Shown here: positions 15,522-20,692 of the stretch, in pieces
Layout of the letters: each line of letters starts with the position of its first letter
Numbering within the stretch: position 1 is the stretch's first letter
Assembly (NCBI RefSeq): GCF_002395745.1
Contig: NZ_DGUN01000074.1
Span: forward strand, 1-20,692
From: Fibrobacter sp. UBA4309
GTDB taxonomy: Bacteria; Fibrobacterota; Fibrobacteria; Fibrobacterales; Fibrobacteraceae
Reading direction: 5' to 3'
DNA: 20,692 bases
Translations under genes and position numbers: made by a program
The notes under the pieces: generated by a model
Databases searched by the model: none
The model's input: the letters and a program-made list of their open reading frames with translations, nothing else
Told to the model about the DNA's origin: nothing

Positions 15522-15685
15522 TGGGAACGCAATTGCAGTTGCGTTCCCGAGAGGTTCGAACAAAGCCGACCTATGATGGGTTGAATTGGTTACCCAACCC
15601 AAATATAGATTGGTTTCCTTCCGAAAGTTGTTGATGGGGCCTTTGTTCGGGGTTCCATTTAACCTTAGCTAAGGAGAGAAACGAT
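15522..15685 (+). ncRNA. Structured 5' leader RNA before the 51-aa gene
   Basis: The 164 nt between the predicted start and the small gene contain several strong pairings. The 5' end is a perfect 10-bp hairpin, GGGAACGCAA (15523-15532) with TTGCGTTCCC (15539-15548). GAACAAAG (15558-15565) can pair at long range with CTTTGTTC (15641-15648), closing a branch that contains a 7-bp hairpin TGGGTTG/CAACCCA (15577-15583 with 15595-15601). The last element CCTTAGCTAAGG (15663-15674) is self-complementary and covers the start of the AAGGAGAG ribosome-binding site. This looks like a cis-regulatory leader or a small RNA. I do not recognise it as a known riboswitch class. The fold is by eye. Confidence 0.5.
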
Positions 15686-15841
15686 ATGTTGTCCCCCATT
15701 TCGCCTTTAGAAAGGCCTTCGCCTGCGAAATATGGATTCATCTTTGTTCGGTTCCGTCGCGTAAAAAACTCAAATCGAGTCTTGGATGCGTGGGATTATG
15801 GTCACAAGGCATGGAAAATCCCTGTTCGTAAGAAGCACTAA
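15686..15841 (+). CDS. Small basic protein (51 aa)
   Basis: This is a 51-residue, strongly basic protein that I do not recognise. It begins MLSPISPLERPSPAKYG and continues with an aromatic and basic strand (FIFVRFRRVK) and a C-terminal pattern WDYGHKAWKIPVRKKH. It has no cysteines and no membrane segment. A good ribosome-binding site AAGGAGAG lies 7 nt upstream but falls within the self-complementary CCTTAGCTAAGG, so translation may be controlled by the leader RNA. A terminator follows 5 nt after the stop. Promoter, leader, gene and terminator make a complete one-gene unit between two defence operons. Basic, aromatic composition would suit nucleic acid binding or a toxin, but the sequence does not prove either. 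Confidence 0.6.
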   Translation: MLSPISPLERPSPAKYGFIFVRFRRVKNSNRVLDAWDYGHKAWKIPVRKKH

Positions 15842-15846
15842 AAACG

Positions 15847-15880
15847 AAGCCGAACTAGTAATGCTGGTTCGGCTTTCCTT
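15847..15880. terminator. Bidirectional terminator between convergent genes
   Basis: AAGCCGAAC (15847-15855) and GTTCGGCTT (15867-15875) form a perfect 9-bp stem with an 11-nt loop. On the minus strand the hairpin is followed by CGTTTTTAG, a good U-run, ending the AAA+ ATPase transcript. On the plus strand TTCCTTAT follows, which is weaker, ending the 51-aa gene. Confidence 0.7.
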
Positions 15881-17054
15881 ATCTCCACACGATTTCTTCT
15901 TCGCCTTTTTTATAGACTTCCGCAAGATTTATCTCATCGAGTCTTTTAATGTATAAATTGCGTCGATTTTGTTGCGAAATTCCATTCTTATAGGGCTTGG
16001 ACGTTCCGACTGCTTGTTGAGGGGCGTTTAGGAATCTTGCAACTTGACTTTTAGACACGCCAGAAAGAATCTCGATTTCGCGGACGGTAAAACCCTGTTC
16101 ATGCAGGCGATGTAGATTGCCGGTGGTGCCGCCTGTGAGCAATTCATAGACGCGACCTAAATAGTCGCCCTCGATTGTTTCATCGCAGAAGCAGACTGCG
16201 TTTCGCAGAATTTTTTTCATTTCACTCGGACAAGGCATTTTCTTTTGCAAGTCGAGAATCTTGCGAAACAGGCGGGTGTTACGATAGCCGATTTTGTATT
16301 TGCTTAGGAAACTGTTCAAAATAGACTCCGCGATTTCTTGCAGGTCTTCTTGCGTGTATCTGTTGAAATCGACAATTAAATCGAAACGGCGGGAAAGGGC
16401 CTTGTCAAAGTGCTTGAAAAGGTTCGTCGTGGCGATGATGGTAATCTGTTCGTTCAGGTTGTCGAACCCCTTGAGAATTGCCGATGTGGCTCGGCCCATT
16501 TCGCGAAGGTCGTGAGAGTTGGTTCTGTCGAGGGCGATGGCATCTATCTCGTCGAACAGGACGAGAATCTTTTCGGGGTGCGCGAAGTGGTTCAACTCGT
16601 CAAACAGTGCGGCGATGTTCTTTTGTGTCTGGCCGAGCTTGCTGTCGATGATGGTGTCAAAATCGACGCAGAATAGGTCGCGCTCCAGAATGCGGGCGAT
16701 TTGCCGTACGGATTCGGTTTTGCCCGTCCCGGGTGCGCCCTGGAACAGGAACTTGTTGATTCCCATGTTCCGCTGGATGGCGTTGATGATTCCGATAACG
16801 TCCTTTTCAATGGGCGTGGGGAGCGGCAGCGAATCGTGCGAAGGGGCGATCTTGCGGAAAAAAGTCATCTGGTCTTCGTGCATTTGCGGCACAAAGGCGT
16901 TCGCGCTGGACATAAGGGCCATGATGTATTCCGAAAGCTGAAAATCGCCGCTAGCGTCAAAATCCCGGGCAATTTCGTACGCCTCCTCGCGGAATGCGGG
17001 GTCGTTTTTCTCGGCGTAATAGCGAATCAGATTGATGACATTCTTCTTTTTCAT
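15879..17054 (-). CDS. AAA+ ATPase with C-terminal helix-turn-helix
   Basis: The 391-residue protein is an AAA+ ATPase of the FtsH/VPS4-like group. Residues 1-60 are a helical N-terminal domain. Walker A is GAPGTGKT (106-113), Walker B LVLFDEID (164-171), sensor 1 IATTN (207-211) and arginine finger candidates R222 and R223 (SRRFD). The C-terminal part contains a resolvase-like helix-turn-helix, EQGFTVREIEILSGVSKSQV (319-338). Similar ATPases are, to my memory, paired with subtilisin-like proteases in defence loci. No protease gene is next to this one. AAGGTAGG precedes the ATG. Two copies of TTTTGTCCCAA lie over its promoter, so autoregulation through the helix-turn-helix is plausible. The substrate remodelled by the ATPase is unknown. 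The divergent neighbour is a DUF3883 protein. Confidence 0.88.
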   Translation of the reverse strand: MKKKNVINLIRYYAEKNDPAFREEAYEIARDFDASGDFQLSEYIMALMSSANAFVPQMHEDQMTFFRKIAPSHDSLPLPTPIEKDVIGIINAIQRNMGINKFLFQGAPGTGKTESVRQIARILERDLFCVDFDTIIDSKLGQTQKNIAALFDELNHFAHPEKILVLFDEIDAIALDRTNSHDLREMGRATSAILKGFDNLNEQITIIATTNLFKHFDKALSRRFDLIVDFNRYTQEDLQEIAESILNSFLSKYKIGYRNTRLFRKILDLQKKMPCPSEMKKILRNAVCFCDETIEGDYLGRVYELLTGGTTGNLHRLHEQGFTVREIEILSGVSKSQVARFLNAPQQAVGTSKPYKNGISQQNRRNLYIKRLDEINLAEVYKKGEEEIVWR

Positions 17055-17077
17055 GGACTTGACCTACCTTGTTCCTT

Positions 17078-17106
17078 AATATAAATAATCTTGGGACAAA
17101 AATCAA
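17078..17106 (-). promoter_or_regulatory. Promoter of the AAA+ ATPase gene
   Basis: Minus-strand -35 TTGATT (17101-17106) is separated by 17 nt from TATATT (17078-17083). The start of transcription would be near 17071, about 17 nt before the ATG. The spacer contains one copy of the TTGTCCCAA repeat and the second copy lies directly upstream of the -35. Confidence 0.6.
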
Positions 17107-17123
17107 GTATTTTGGGACAAAAT
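17091..17123. promoter_or_regulatory. Direct-repeat operator candidate (2 x TTGGGACAAAA)
   Basis: TTGGGACAAAAA (17091-17102) and TTGGGACAAAAT (17112-17123) are direct repeats starting exactly 21 bp apart, two helical turns, so a protein would bind both on the same face. One lies in the promoter spacer of the AAA+ ATPase gene and the other just upstream of its -35. A shortened echo, TGGACAAAAG, occurs at 17273-17282. The ATPase carries its own helix-turn-helix and is the obvious candidate binder. Confidence 0.55.
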
Positions 17124-17147
17124 GTGAGATTTTAGTAAAAAAATGTG

Positions 17148-17176
17148 TTGCCGGAAGCGATCAAATTATTTATATT
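17148..17176 (+). promoter_or_regulatory. Promoter of the leader RNA and DUF3883 gene
   Basis: TTGCCG (17148-17153) is followed after exactly 17 nt by TATATT (17171-17176). Transcription would begin at about 17183, at the first base-paired segment of the leader. The start codon of the gene is about 213 nt downstream. Confidence 0.6.
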
Positions 17177-17182
17177 ACTATT

Positions 17183-17361
17183 AAGCCGAGGGAGCTTGTT
17201 AGGGCTCCTGATGATGAAGTATAGAAATTGATGATGGCAATGAATGTGTCCCTTTTTAATTAAACGGACGCATGGACAAAAGGGTTCCCCGGAGCCCGAG
17301 AAGAAGACGAACTCAGAAGACATAGCCGGCTTAAAAAATGCAAATGCAATATGTGCATTTG
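17183..17361 (+). ncRNA. Structured leader RNA before the DUF3883 gene
   Basis: The leader is closed by TTAAGCCG (17181-17188) pairing with CGGCTTAA (17327-17334). Inside are ATGTGTCC (17244-17251) with GGACGCAT (17266-17273), one G-U pair, and a choice between local GGAGC/GCTCC (17191-17195 with 17204-17208) and long-range GGGCTCC/GGAGCCC (17202-17208 with 17291-17297). A second alternative pairs CCCTTTT (17250-17256) with AAAAGGG (17278-17284). A separate perfect 8-bp hairpin CAAATGCA/TGCATTTG (17341-17348 with 17354-17361) lies 20 nt before the ribosome-binding site. Mutually exclusive pairings suggest a regulatory switch or a functional RNA of about 150 nt. No T-run makes either state a classical terminator. 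The fold is by eye. Confidence 0.5.
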
Positions 17362-17395
17362 TAAAAGTCATATTTAATTTTAAAGGAGATGTCTT

Positions 17396-18349
17396 ATGAA
17401 AAGCAAAATCTTGAATAAAATAATGTTCGTAAAAACAGGATGGAGTGATTTGTACGAGGGCGGATATGTTCTCGGAAACCACACATATCTAAAACAAATC
17501 GCTAATATTGGACACGAAATCTATAACTTTAAAAGAACAAGAAATGGTTTCTGCGCATATATTCCTCCGTCAGCAGGAAGTTGCCCCCAGCTTTCGGGCC
17601 GCGATGCGGAGGATTGGTTTGTGGTCTTCTTGGCCCGTGAAAATGGGAATGGTCAATTGTGCGTTGTTGGGTACTATGAAAATGCGCGAATTTATGATAA
17701 ACTTCAAATTCGCCCAGAGTACGAATATGAACAGTTCGATACTGATAATGATGGTGAAAAATTTCAGTATTGCATTGAAAGTAAGAACGCTTTTCGAATG
17801 CCTTTGGAAAGGCGTAGAGATTGGGTGATTCGGAAAGATCTTTGTAAACACATCAGCAGTACGCCATTAGTATATGTTAAAGGTCCGAAGTCTAAAGATG
17901 AACCATGGCGAAAGGATTTTGTTGATATTGCAGAACGCCTTTTAAATGATGATGATTCTTACGTGCGTCCTTTTCCAAATGTTGATGCCGCGACGCGTTG
18001 TAGAATTGAAATTGCCGCAGTTAATAAGGTTTGCGAATATTATGAGGAACGAGGCTTCCATATTGTAGATCGTCAAAAGGATAATTGTGGTTATGACTTG
18101 CTTGTCACAAAAGGTGGAAAAGAATTCCATGTTGAAGTGAAGGGATCCTCGAGCAACCAATTTCGTTTATACCTCACATTAAACGAATACAATCATATGA
18201 ACGCGACGCCCAAATGGAGATTGGCGGCTGTAAAAAATGTTCTTGATAAGGATTGCGAATTGAAAATCTTTAACAAGGATGATTTTGAGGAAATGTTTGA
18301 TGTAAGGCCTATTGAATGGGTGGCTGAAGAAAAAATCGAACATGAATAG
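17396..18349 (+). CDS. DUF3883 PD-(D/E)xK protein with possible EVE-like N-terminus
   Basis: This 317-residue protein ends in a DUF3883 domain (about residues 200-290), a PD-(D/E)xK-like nuclease fold found in McrBC-like and other restriction proteins: AAVNKVCEYYEERGF, GYDLLVTK with D234, then HVEVKG with E247 and K249, and LYLTLNEYNH. The N-terminal 150 residues contain GWSDLYEGGY, NIGHEIYNFK and VVGYYENARIY, a pattern I associate with PUA/EVE-like domains that flip out modified bases; this part is less certain. Together they would suit a modification-dependent nuclease. AAAGGAG lies 7 nt before the ATG, downstream of a long structured leader. It is divergent from the AAA+-HTH gene. A strong hairpin terminator follows the stop. 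Confidence 0.8.
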   Translation: MKSKILNKIMFVKTGWSDLYEGGYVLGNHTYLKQIANIGHEIYNFKRTRNGFCAYIPPSAGSCPQLSGRDAEDWFVVFLARENGNGQLCVVGYYENARIYDKLQIRPEYEYEQFDTDNDGEKFQYCIESKNAFRMPLERRRDWVIRKDLCKHISSTPLVYVKGPKSKDEPWRKDFVDIAERLLNDDDSYVRPFPNVDAATRCRIEIAAVNKVCEYYEERGFHIVDRQKDNCGYDLLVTKGGKEFHVEVKGSSSNQFRLYLTLNEYNHMNATPKWRLAAVKNVLDKDCELKIFNKDDFEEMFDVRPIEWVAEEKIEHE

Positions 18350-18382
18350 AGAATACATCCCCCAAAAATCATCACGGTCATT

Positions 18383-18416
18383 GAAACCATTTTGTCGACG
18401 TTGGCAAAATGGTCTC
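18383..18416. terminator. Hairpin between convergent genes
   Basis: ACCATTTTG (18386-18394) and CAAAATGGT (18405-18413) form a perfect 9-bp stem, extended to 12 bp with one mismatch (18383-18394 with 18405-18416), around a 10-nt loop. The plus side is followed by TTTATTTC. It sits between the DUF3883 stop and the stop of the minus-strand zinc-ribbon gene and could stop both. Confidence 0.6.
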
Positions 18417-18417
18417 T

Positions 18418-18603
18418 TTATTTCTTCCTCATCTTCCCGCCGGCAATTACCACCAGCAACGCGCCAGCAGCTACGCCGCCGACCTTCTTGAGGTCGCTCC
18501 AGAATTGTCGCCGTTTTACCTTGCATTGTTCGCAAAGTTTTTCGGAGTCTTCGGTCTTGTCGCAGCCGCACTTCTTGCATTTGTTCCAGAGTTTTTGGGT
18601 CAT
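18418..18603 (-). CDS. Small zinc-ribbon membrane protein (61 aa)
   Basis: The 61-residue protein has a zinc ribbon at its N-terminus with C9-x2-C12 and C24-x2-C27 (NKCKKCGC, LCEQCK), then a basic helix KRRQFWSDLKK and one glycine- and alanine-rich hydrophobic segment (residues 41-55, VGGVAAGALLVVIAG), ending in basic KMRKK. It would be a single-pass membrane protein with a cytoplasmic zinc-binding head. Its ATG overlaps the stop of the NERD gene (ATGA), so the two are translated together. A hairpin terminator follows. I do not recognise the family. It probably partners the NERD protein at the membrane, on grounds of gene order only. Confidence 0.7.
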   Translation of the reverse strand: MTQKLWNKCKKCGCDKTEDSEKLCEQCKVKRRQFWSDLKKVGGVAAGALLVVIAGGKMRKK

Positions 18604-19205
18604 AGGCCTTTCCTCTTCTGCCGGATTTTCTGCTTGTGCATCGCTTTGAGTCTAGCCCTGTCCTTATTGAGGGTGGCGAGGGTTTGGGCGGTGCTTTCAA
18701 CTTCCTGGGTGTTCATTCGTGTCGGCAGGTTTTTGTAGAACATCTTGAAATCCCTGTCGCATATTGTGCCTTCGGGGATTCTGTCGCCGAGTTTCGCGTT
18801 GTTCCCGAATATCACTAGGTCGATGAACTTGTCCTTAAGTGTTGGGAACTTTTCGCACAGGACTTGTATATGCCCGTAATTCTGGTGATGGGGATTAGTC
18901 ATTGTGAATCTTTTCTTGCCGCGATTCAAGATGACTTGCCACTGTTTGTCGTAGGCGCTCCCCACGATGAGCCCGATGCGTGTCTTTTTCTCTATGACGA
19001 GAACGCCTTTCTCTGTTACGGCGATAATGTCGATTTGCTGTACGCCATGGCTCCCTTCCACATAGACATCCCTGAAGACGGTTCCCTTGCTGATGGCGCG
19101 GATTCTGTTTGCCGTGTGCTTCTCGCCGATGTGCCCCACAATCTGGTTCTGGAAGAACCACATGCAAAAGACAATAGCGGCTAGAATTACTATAAATGTT
19201 ATCAT
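18600..19205 (-). CDS. NERD-domain membrane protein (nuclease-related)
   Basis: This 201-residue protein has an N-terminal membrane segment (residues 2-17, ITFIVILAAIVFCMWF) followed by a NERD domain (about 22-130), a nuclease-related fold. Motifs are GEKHTANRI (27-35), QQIDIIAVTEKGVLVIEKK (56-74) with D59, E72 and K74 in the PD-(D/E)xK positions, and YDKQWQVILN. The C-terminus is a basic charged helix (LNKDRARLKAMHKQKIRQKR). The active-site residues look intact, though the family usual is IE-V-K rather than IE-K-K. It starts 4-nt-coupled to a zinc-ribbon membrane protein. TATATT lies 11 nt upstream of the ATG on the coding strand, so the leader would be very short or an internal start (M15) could be used. 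NERD proteins occur near restriction genes; the role here is not shown. Confidence 0.8.
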   Translation of the reverse strand: MITFIVILAAIVFCMWFFQNQIVGHIGEKHTANRIRAISKGTVFRDVYVEGSHGVQQIDIIAVTEKGVLVIEKKTRIGLIVGSAYDKQWQVILNRGKKRFTMTNPHHQNYGHIQVLCEKFPTLKDKFIDLVIFGNNAKLGDRIPEGTICDRDFKMFYKNLPTRMNTQEVESTAQTLATLNKDRARLKAMHKQKIRQKRKGL

Positions 19206-19275
19206 ATAGTAGAATATATACTGTTTGCGTTAGGAATAGTTCGCTTTGTAAAATTTCCTTAGGCCCGTTGCGCAA

Positions 19276-19344
19276 GCGCCAAATGCTAGGCTCAGTCATA
19301 GCCATGCAAGCATGGCTGCGACGCTCGCCTTACGCATTTGTGCC
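19276..19344. repeat. REP-like palindromic intergenic element
   Basis: A roughly 70-bp imperfect palindrome has at its centre AGCCATGC-AA-GCATGGCT (19300-19317), a perfect 8-bp stem with a 2-nt loop. The outer arms GCGCCAAATGCTAGGC (19276-19291) and GCCTTACGCATTTGTGCC (19327-19344) are complementary with small gaps. It contains no coding potential. The pattern suits a dispersed REP or MITE-like element, but only one copy is in this window. Confidence 0.5.
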
Positions 19345-19376
19345 AACTTTTTGAATATTGGGTACATTAATGCAGC

Positions 19377-19415
19377 ACGTGTTTCTCTGCTTAATGGAGA
19401 AATGCGTCTTTTTTT
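19377..19415 (+). terminator. Orphan intrinsic terminator
   Basis: ACGTGTTTCTC (19377-19387) pairs with GAGAAATGCGT (19397-19407) over 11 positions including two G-U pairs, with a 9-nt loop. It is followed by C and seven T residues (19409-19415). This is a classical plus-strand terminator, yet no plus-strand gene lies in the 1 kb before it. Confidence 0.6.
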
Positions 19416-19487
19416 ATTCTGGGATTCTGGGATAAGGGGACGCCTCTAACATTAACCGCCCGCAAAATGCGGCAAAATGGAGGCTAT

Positions 19488-20692
19488 GTGAGAACTGTGA
19501 AAATCAATAAAGACGAAAAGCACGACCTTGAGTTCAAACAGAACTGGCGTGATGAATATCTCAAGTGGATTTGCGCGTTTGCCAATACGCATGGTGGCTC
19601 GCTTTATATAGGTGTAAAGGATAATGGCGATTTTTGCGGAGTGAAGGATTACCGCAAGCTTTCGGAGGATATTCCGAACAAGATTTTGCAAGCCATGGGC
19701 TTGATTTGCGAAGTGAACCTTCTTGACGAAGGTGGAAAGAAGTATTTTCGAATCGATGTGGAGAAATATCCGTTCCCGGTCAGTTATCACGGAAAATATT
19801 ATAAGCGGAGCGGTTCAACGACGCAAGAGGTTGTGGGCAATGAATTGGACAAGATGATTCTTGCCGTGCAGGGGCGCACGTGGGATAGTGTTCCTGTGCC
19901 GCATGTGGATGTTGCAGACTTGGATAATGATTCTATCAAGCTTTTCAAGAAAATGGCGCTTGACCATAATCGTCTTGATAGCAAGGCGCTGGATGTTCCA
20001 ACGGATGTTCTCTTGAGAAACTTGCGGTTGTTCGAGAATGATTACTTGACGAGGGCGGCTGTCATGTGCTTTCACCCGGATCCCGAAAAGTGGGTCATGT
20101 GCGCTTATATAAAAATTGGGTTCTTCGCCGATAACGATGCGGACATTATTTATCAGGATGAGGTTCACGGTTCGCTTGTGATGCAGGTTGAAAAGACGAT
20201 GGATCTCATCTATACGAAGTACATGAAGGCTCTCATCAGTTACGACGGCATTCACCGCAAAGAAACATTCTTTTTCCCGAAGGAGGCATTCCGCGAGTTG
20301 CTTTTGAATGCTGTGATTCATCGTGATTATACTAGGCCCACGCCGATTCAGATTCGCGTTTATGCTCACAAGATTCGCATTTGGAATATCGGAAAGATGC
20401 CCGTTGATGTTCCTGTCGAAAAATTGTTCAAGCCGCATTCTTCCGAACCGCGCAACCCTAATATTGCAAACGTGTTCTTTAAGGCGGGCTATGTCGAAAG
20501 TTGGGGTCGCGGCTACAAGAACATCACCGACGTCTGCAAGCTTCGCAAGGCAAAATTGCCTATTCCCGAAGAGAATTCTGGCGGTCTGGTGGTGGAATGC
20601 CCGGCGAGCAGGCAATATCTTGATGCCGAAAGGAAACAGGGGAAAATCATTCCACATGAAGATGCTGTAAACCCGACAATAAACCCGACAAT
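19488..20692 (+). CDS. AlbA_2 / HATPase regulator, Schlafen-like or RecG-like (3' end outside window)
   Basis: The frame stays open to the window edge (401 full codons). The N-terminus is an AlbA_2 (Schlafen-type, divergent AAA_4) domain: DLEFKQNW (residues 13-20), AFANTHGGSLYIGVKDNG (30-47) and YYKRSGSTTQEV. The C-terminal half is the HATPase_c_4 region seen in putative ATP-dependent DNA-binding regulators often labelled RecG-like: ELLLNAVIHRDYT (H278 R279 D280 Y281), IRIWNIGKMP and ESWGRGYKNI (WGRG 339-342). Such proteins act as transcription regulators or defence proteins. GTG 19488 is chosen because GGAGG lies 4 nt upstream. An in-frame ATG at 19467 and a GTG at 19497 are alternatives. 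The visible end begins a repeated NPTI pattern (VNPTINPTI), common before a winged-helix tail in this family. Confidence 0.85.
   Translation, partial: MRTVKINKDEKHDLEFKQNWRDEYLKWICAFANTHGGSLYIGVKDNGDFCGVKDYRKLSEDIPNKILQAMGLICEVNLLDEGGKKYFRIDVEKYPFPVSYHGKYYKRSGSTTQEVVGNELDKMILAVQGRTWDSVPVPHVDVADLDNDSIKLFKKMALDHNRLDSKALDVPTDVLLRNLRLFENDYLTRAAVMCFHPDPEKWVMCAYIKIGFFADNDADIIYQDEVHGSLVMQVEKTMDLIYTKYMKALISYDGIHRKETFFFPKEAFRELLLNAVIHRDYTRPTPIQIRVYAHKIRIWNIGKMPVDVPVEKLFKPHSSEPRNPNIANVFFKAGYVESWGRGYKNITDVCKLRKAKLPIPEENSGGLVVECPASRQYLDAERKQGKIIPHEDAVNPTINPT

Noticed and set aside
15549..15570. GGTTCGAAC resembling a tRNA T-loop
   Set aside because: No 5-bp T-stem, acceptor stem, anticodon arm or CCA can be built around it; it is better explained as part of the leader structure.
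17207..17227. CTGATGA followed by GAAA, like a hammerhead ribozyme core
   Set aside because: The nine bases between the two boxes cannot form stem II and no stem I or III is available.
17183..17395. Retron-type msr/msd RNA
   Set aside because: The closing inverted repeat is suggestive, but no reverse transcriptase gene is present in the window.
1..20692. CRISPR array, insertion sequence or integrase with att sites
   Set aside because: No regularly spaced repeats, no transposase or integrase motifs and no tRNA gene were seen on either strand.

Overview
The window looks like a chromosomal defence island from a free-living bacterium of moderate GC content. Codon use, gene style and short dispersed intergenic repeats of the GTCATCCTGAGCG type suggest a Fibrobacter-like genome. 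This is an inference with no marker gene behind it. The whole window is accessory: I see no rRNA, tRNA, CRISPR array, transposase or integrase, and no housekeeping gene.

Layout. (1) 1-472, minus strand: a HicA/HicB toxin-antitoxin pair (hicB runs off the left edge) with a near-consensus promoter that would make the hicA mRNA nearly leaderless. (2) 545-709: a 54-residue hypothetical protein, minus strand. (3) 914-11671, plus strand: a seven-gene run hsdR, hsdM, small membrane protein, hsdS, DUF3644 (HEPN-like), DUF262, DUF262+HNH. It combines a type I restriction-modification system with three extra defence-type genes, spaced by only 1-4 nt from hsdS onward. Dispersed repeats flank the small membrane gene, and base composition drops sharply inside and after hsdS. 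(4) 15387-11668, minus strand: four overlapping or nearly overlapping genes, an ABC/OLD-type ATPase (RloA-like), an RloB-family protein and two proteins I do not recognise, the last possibly ADP-ribosyltransferase-like. Its end overlaps the end of the plus-strand operon by 4 nt. (5) 15487-15880: a promoter, a strongly structured 5' leader whose last hairpin covers the ribosome-binding site, a 51-residue basic protein and a bidirectional terminator. (6) 15879-18349: a divergent pair, an AAA+ ATPase with a C-terminal helix-turn-helix (minus) and a DUF3883 PD-(D/E)xK protein (plus). They are separated by 341 bp with direct-repeat operator candidates, two sigma70-like promoters and a second structured leader RNA. 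(7) 19205-18418, minus strand: a NERD-domain membrane protein followed by a zinc-ribbon membrane protein. (8) 19206-19487: a REP-like palindromic element and an orphan terminator. (9) 19488-end, plus strand: an AlbA_2/HATPase (Schlafen-like/RecG-like) regulator cut off by the window edge.

How the parts may work together. The type I enzyme would methylate host sites and cut unmodified DNA. The DUF262/HNH proteins resemble GmrSD-type modification-dependent nucleases. DUF3644 carries an R-x4-H motif of HEPN RNases and could be a back-up suicide effector. The RloA/RloB cassette resembles ATPase plus Toprim-like abortive infection modules such as AbiL or PARIS, with two extra genes. The best candidates for undescribed biology are the four-gene RloA/RloB cassette, the two structured leader RNAs, and the divergent AAA+-HTH / leader RNA / DUF3883 unit. 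All functional statements are read from motifs and gene order; no database search was possible.
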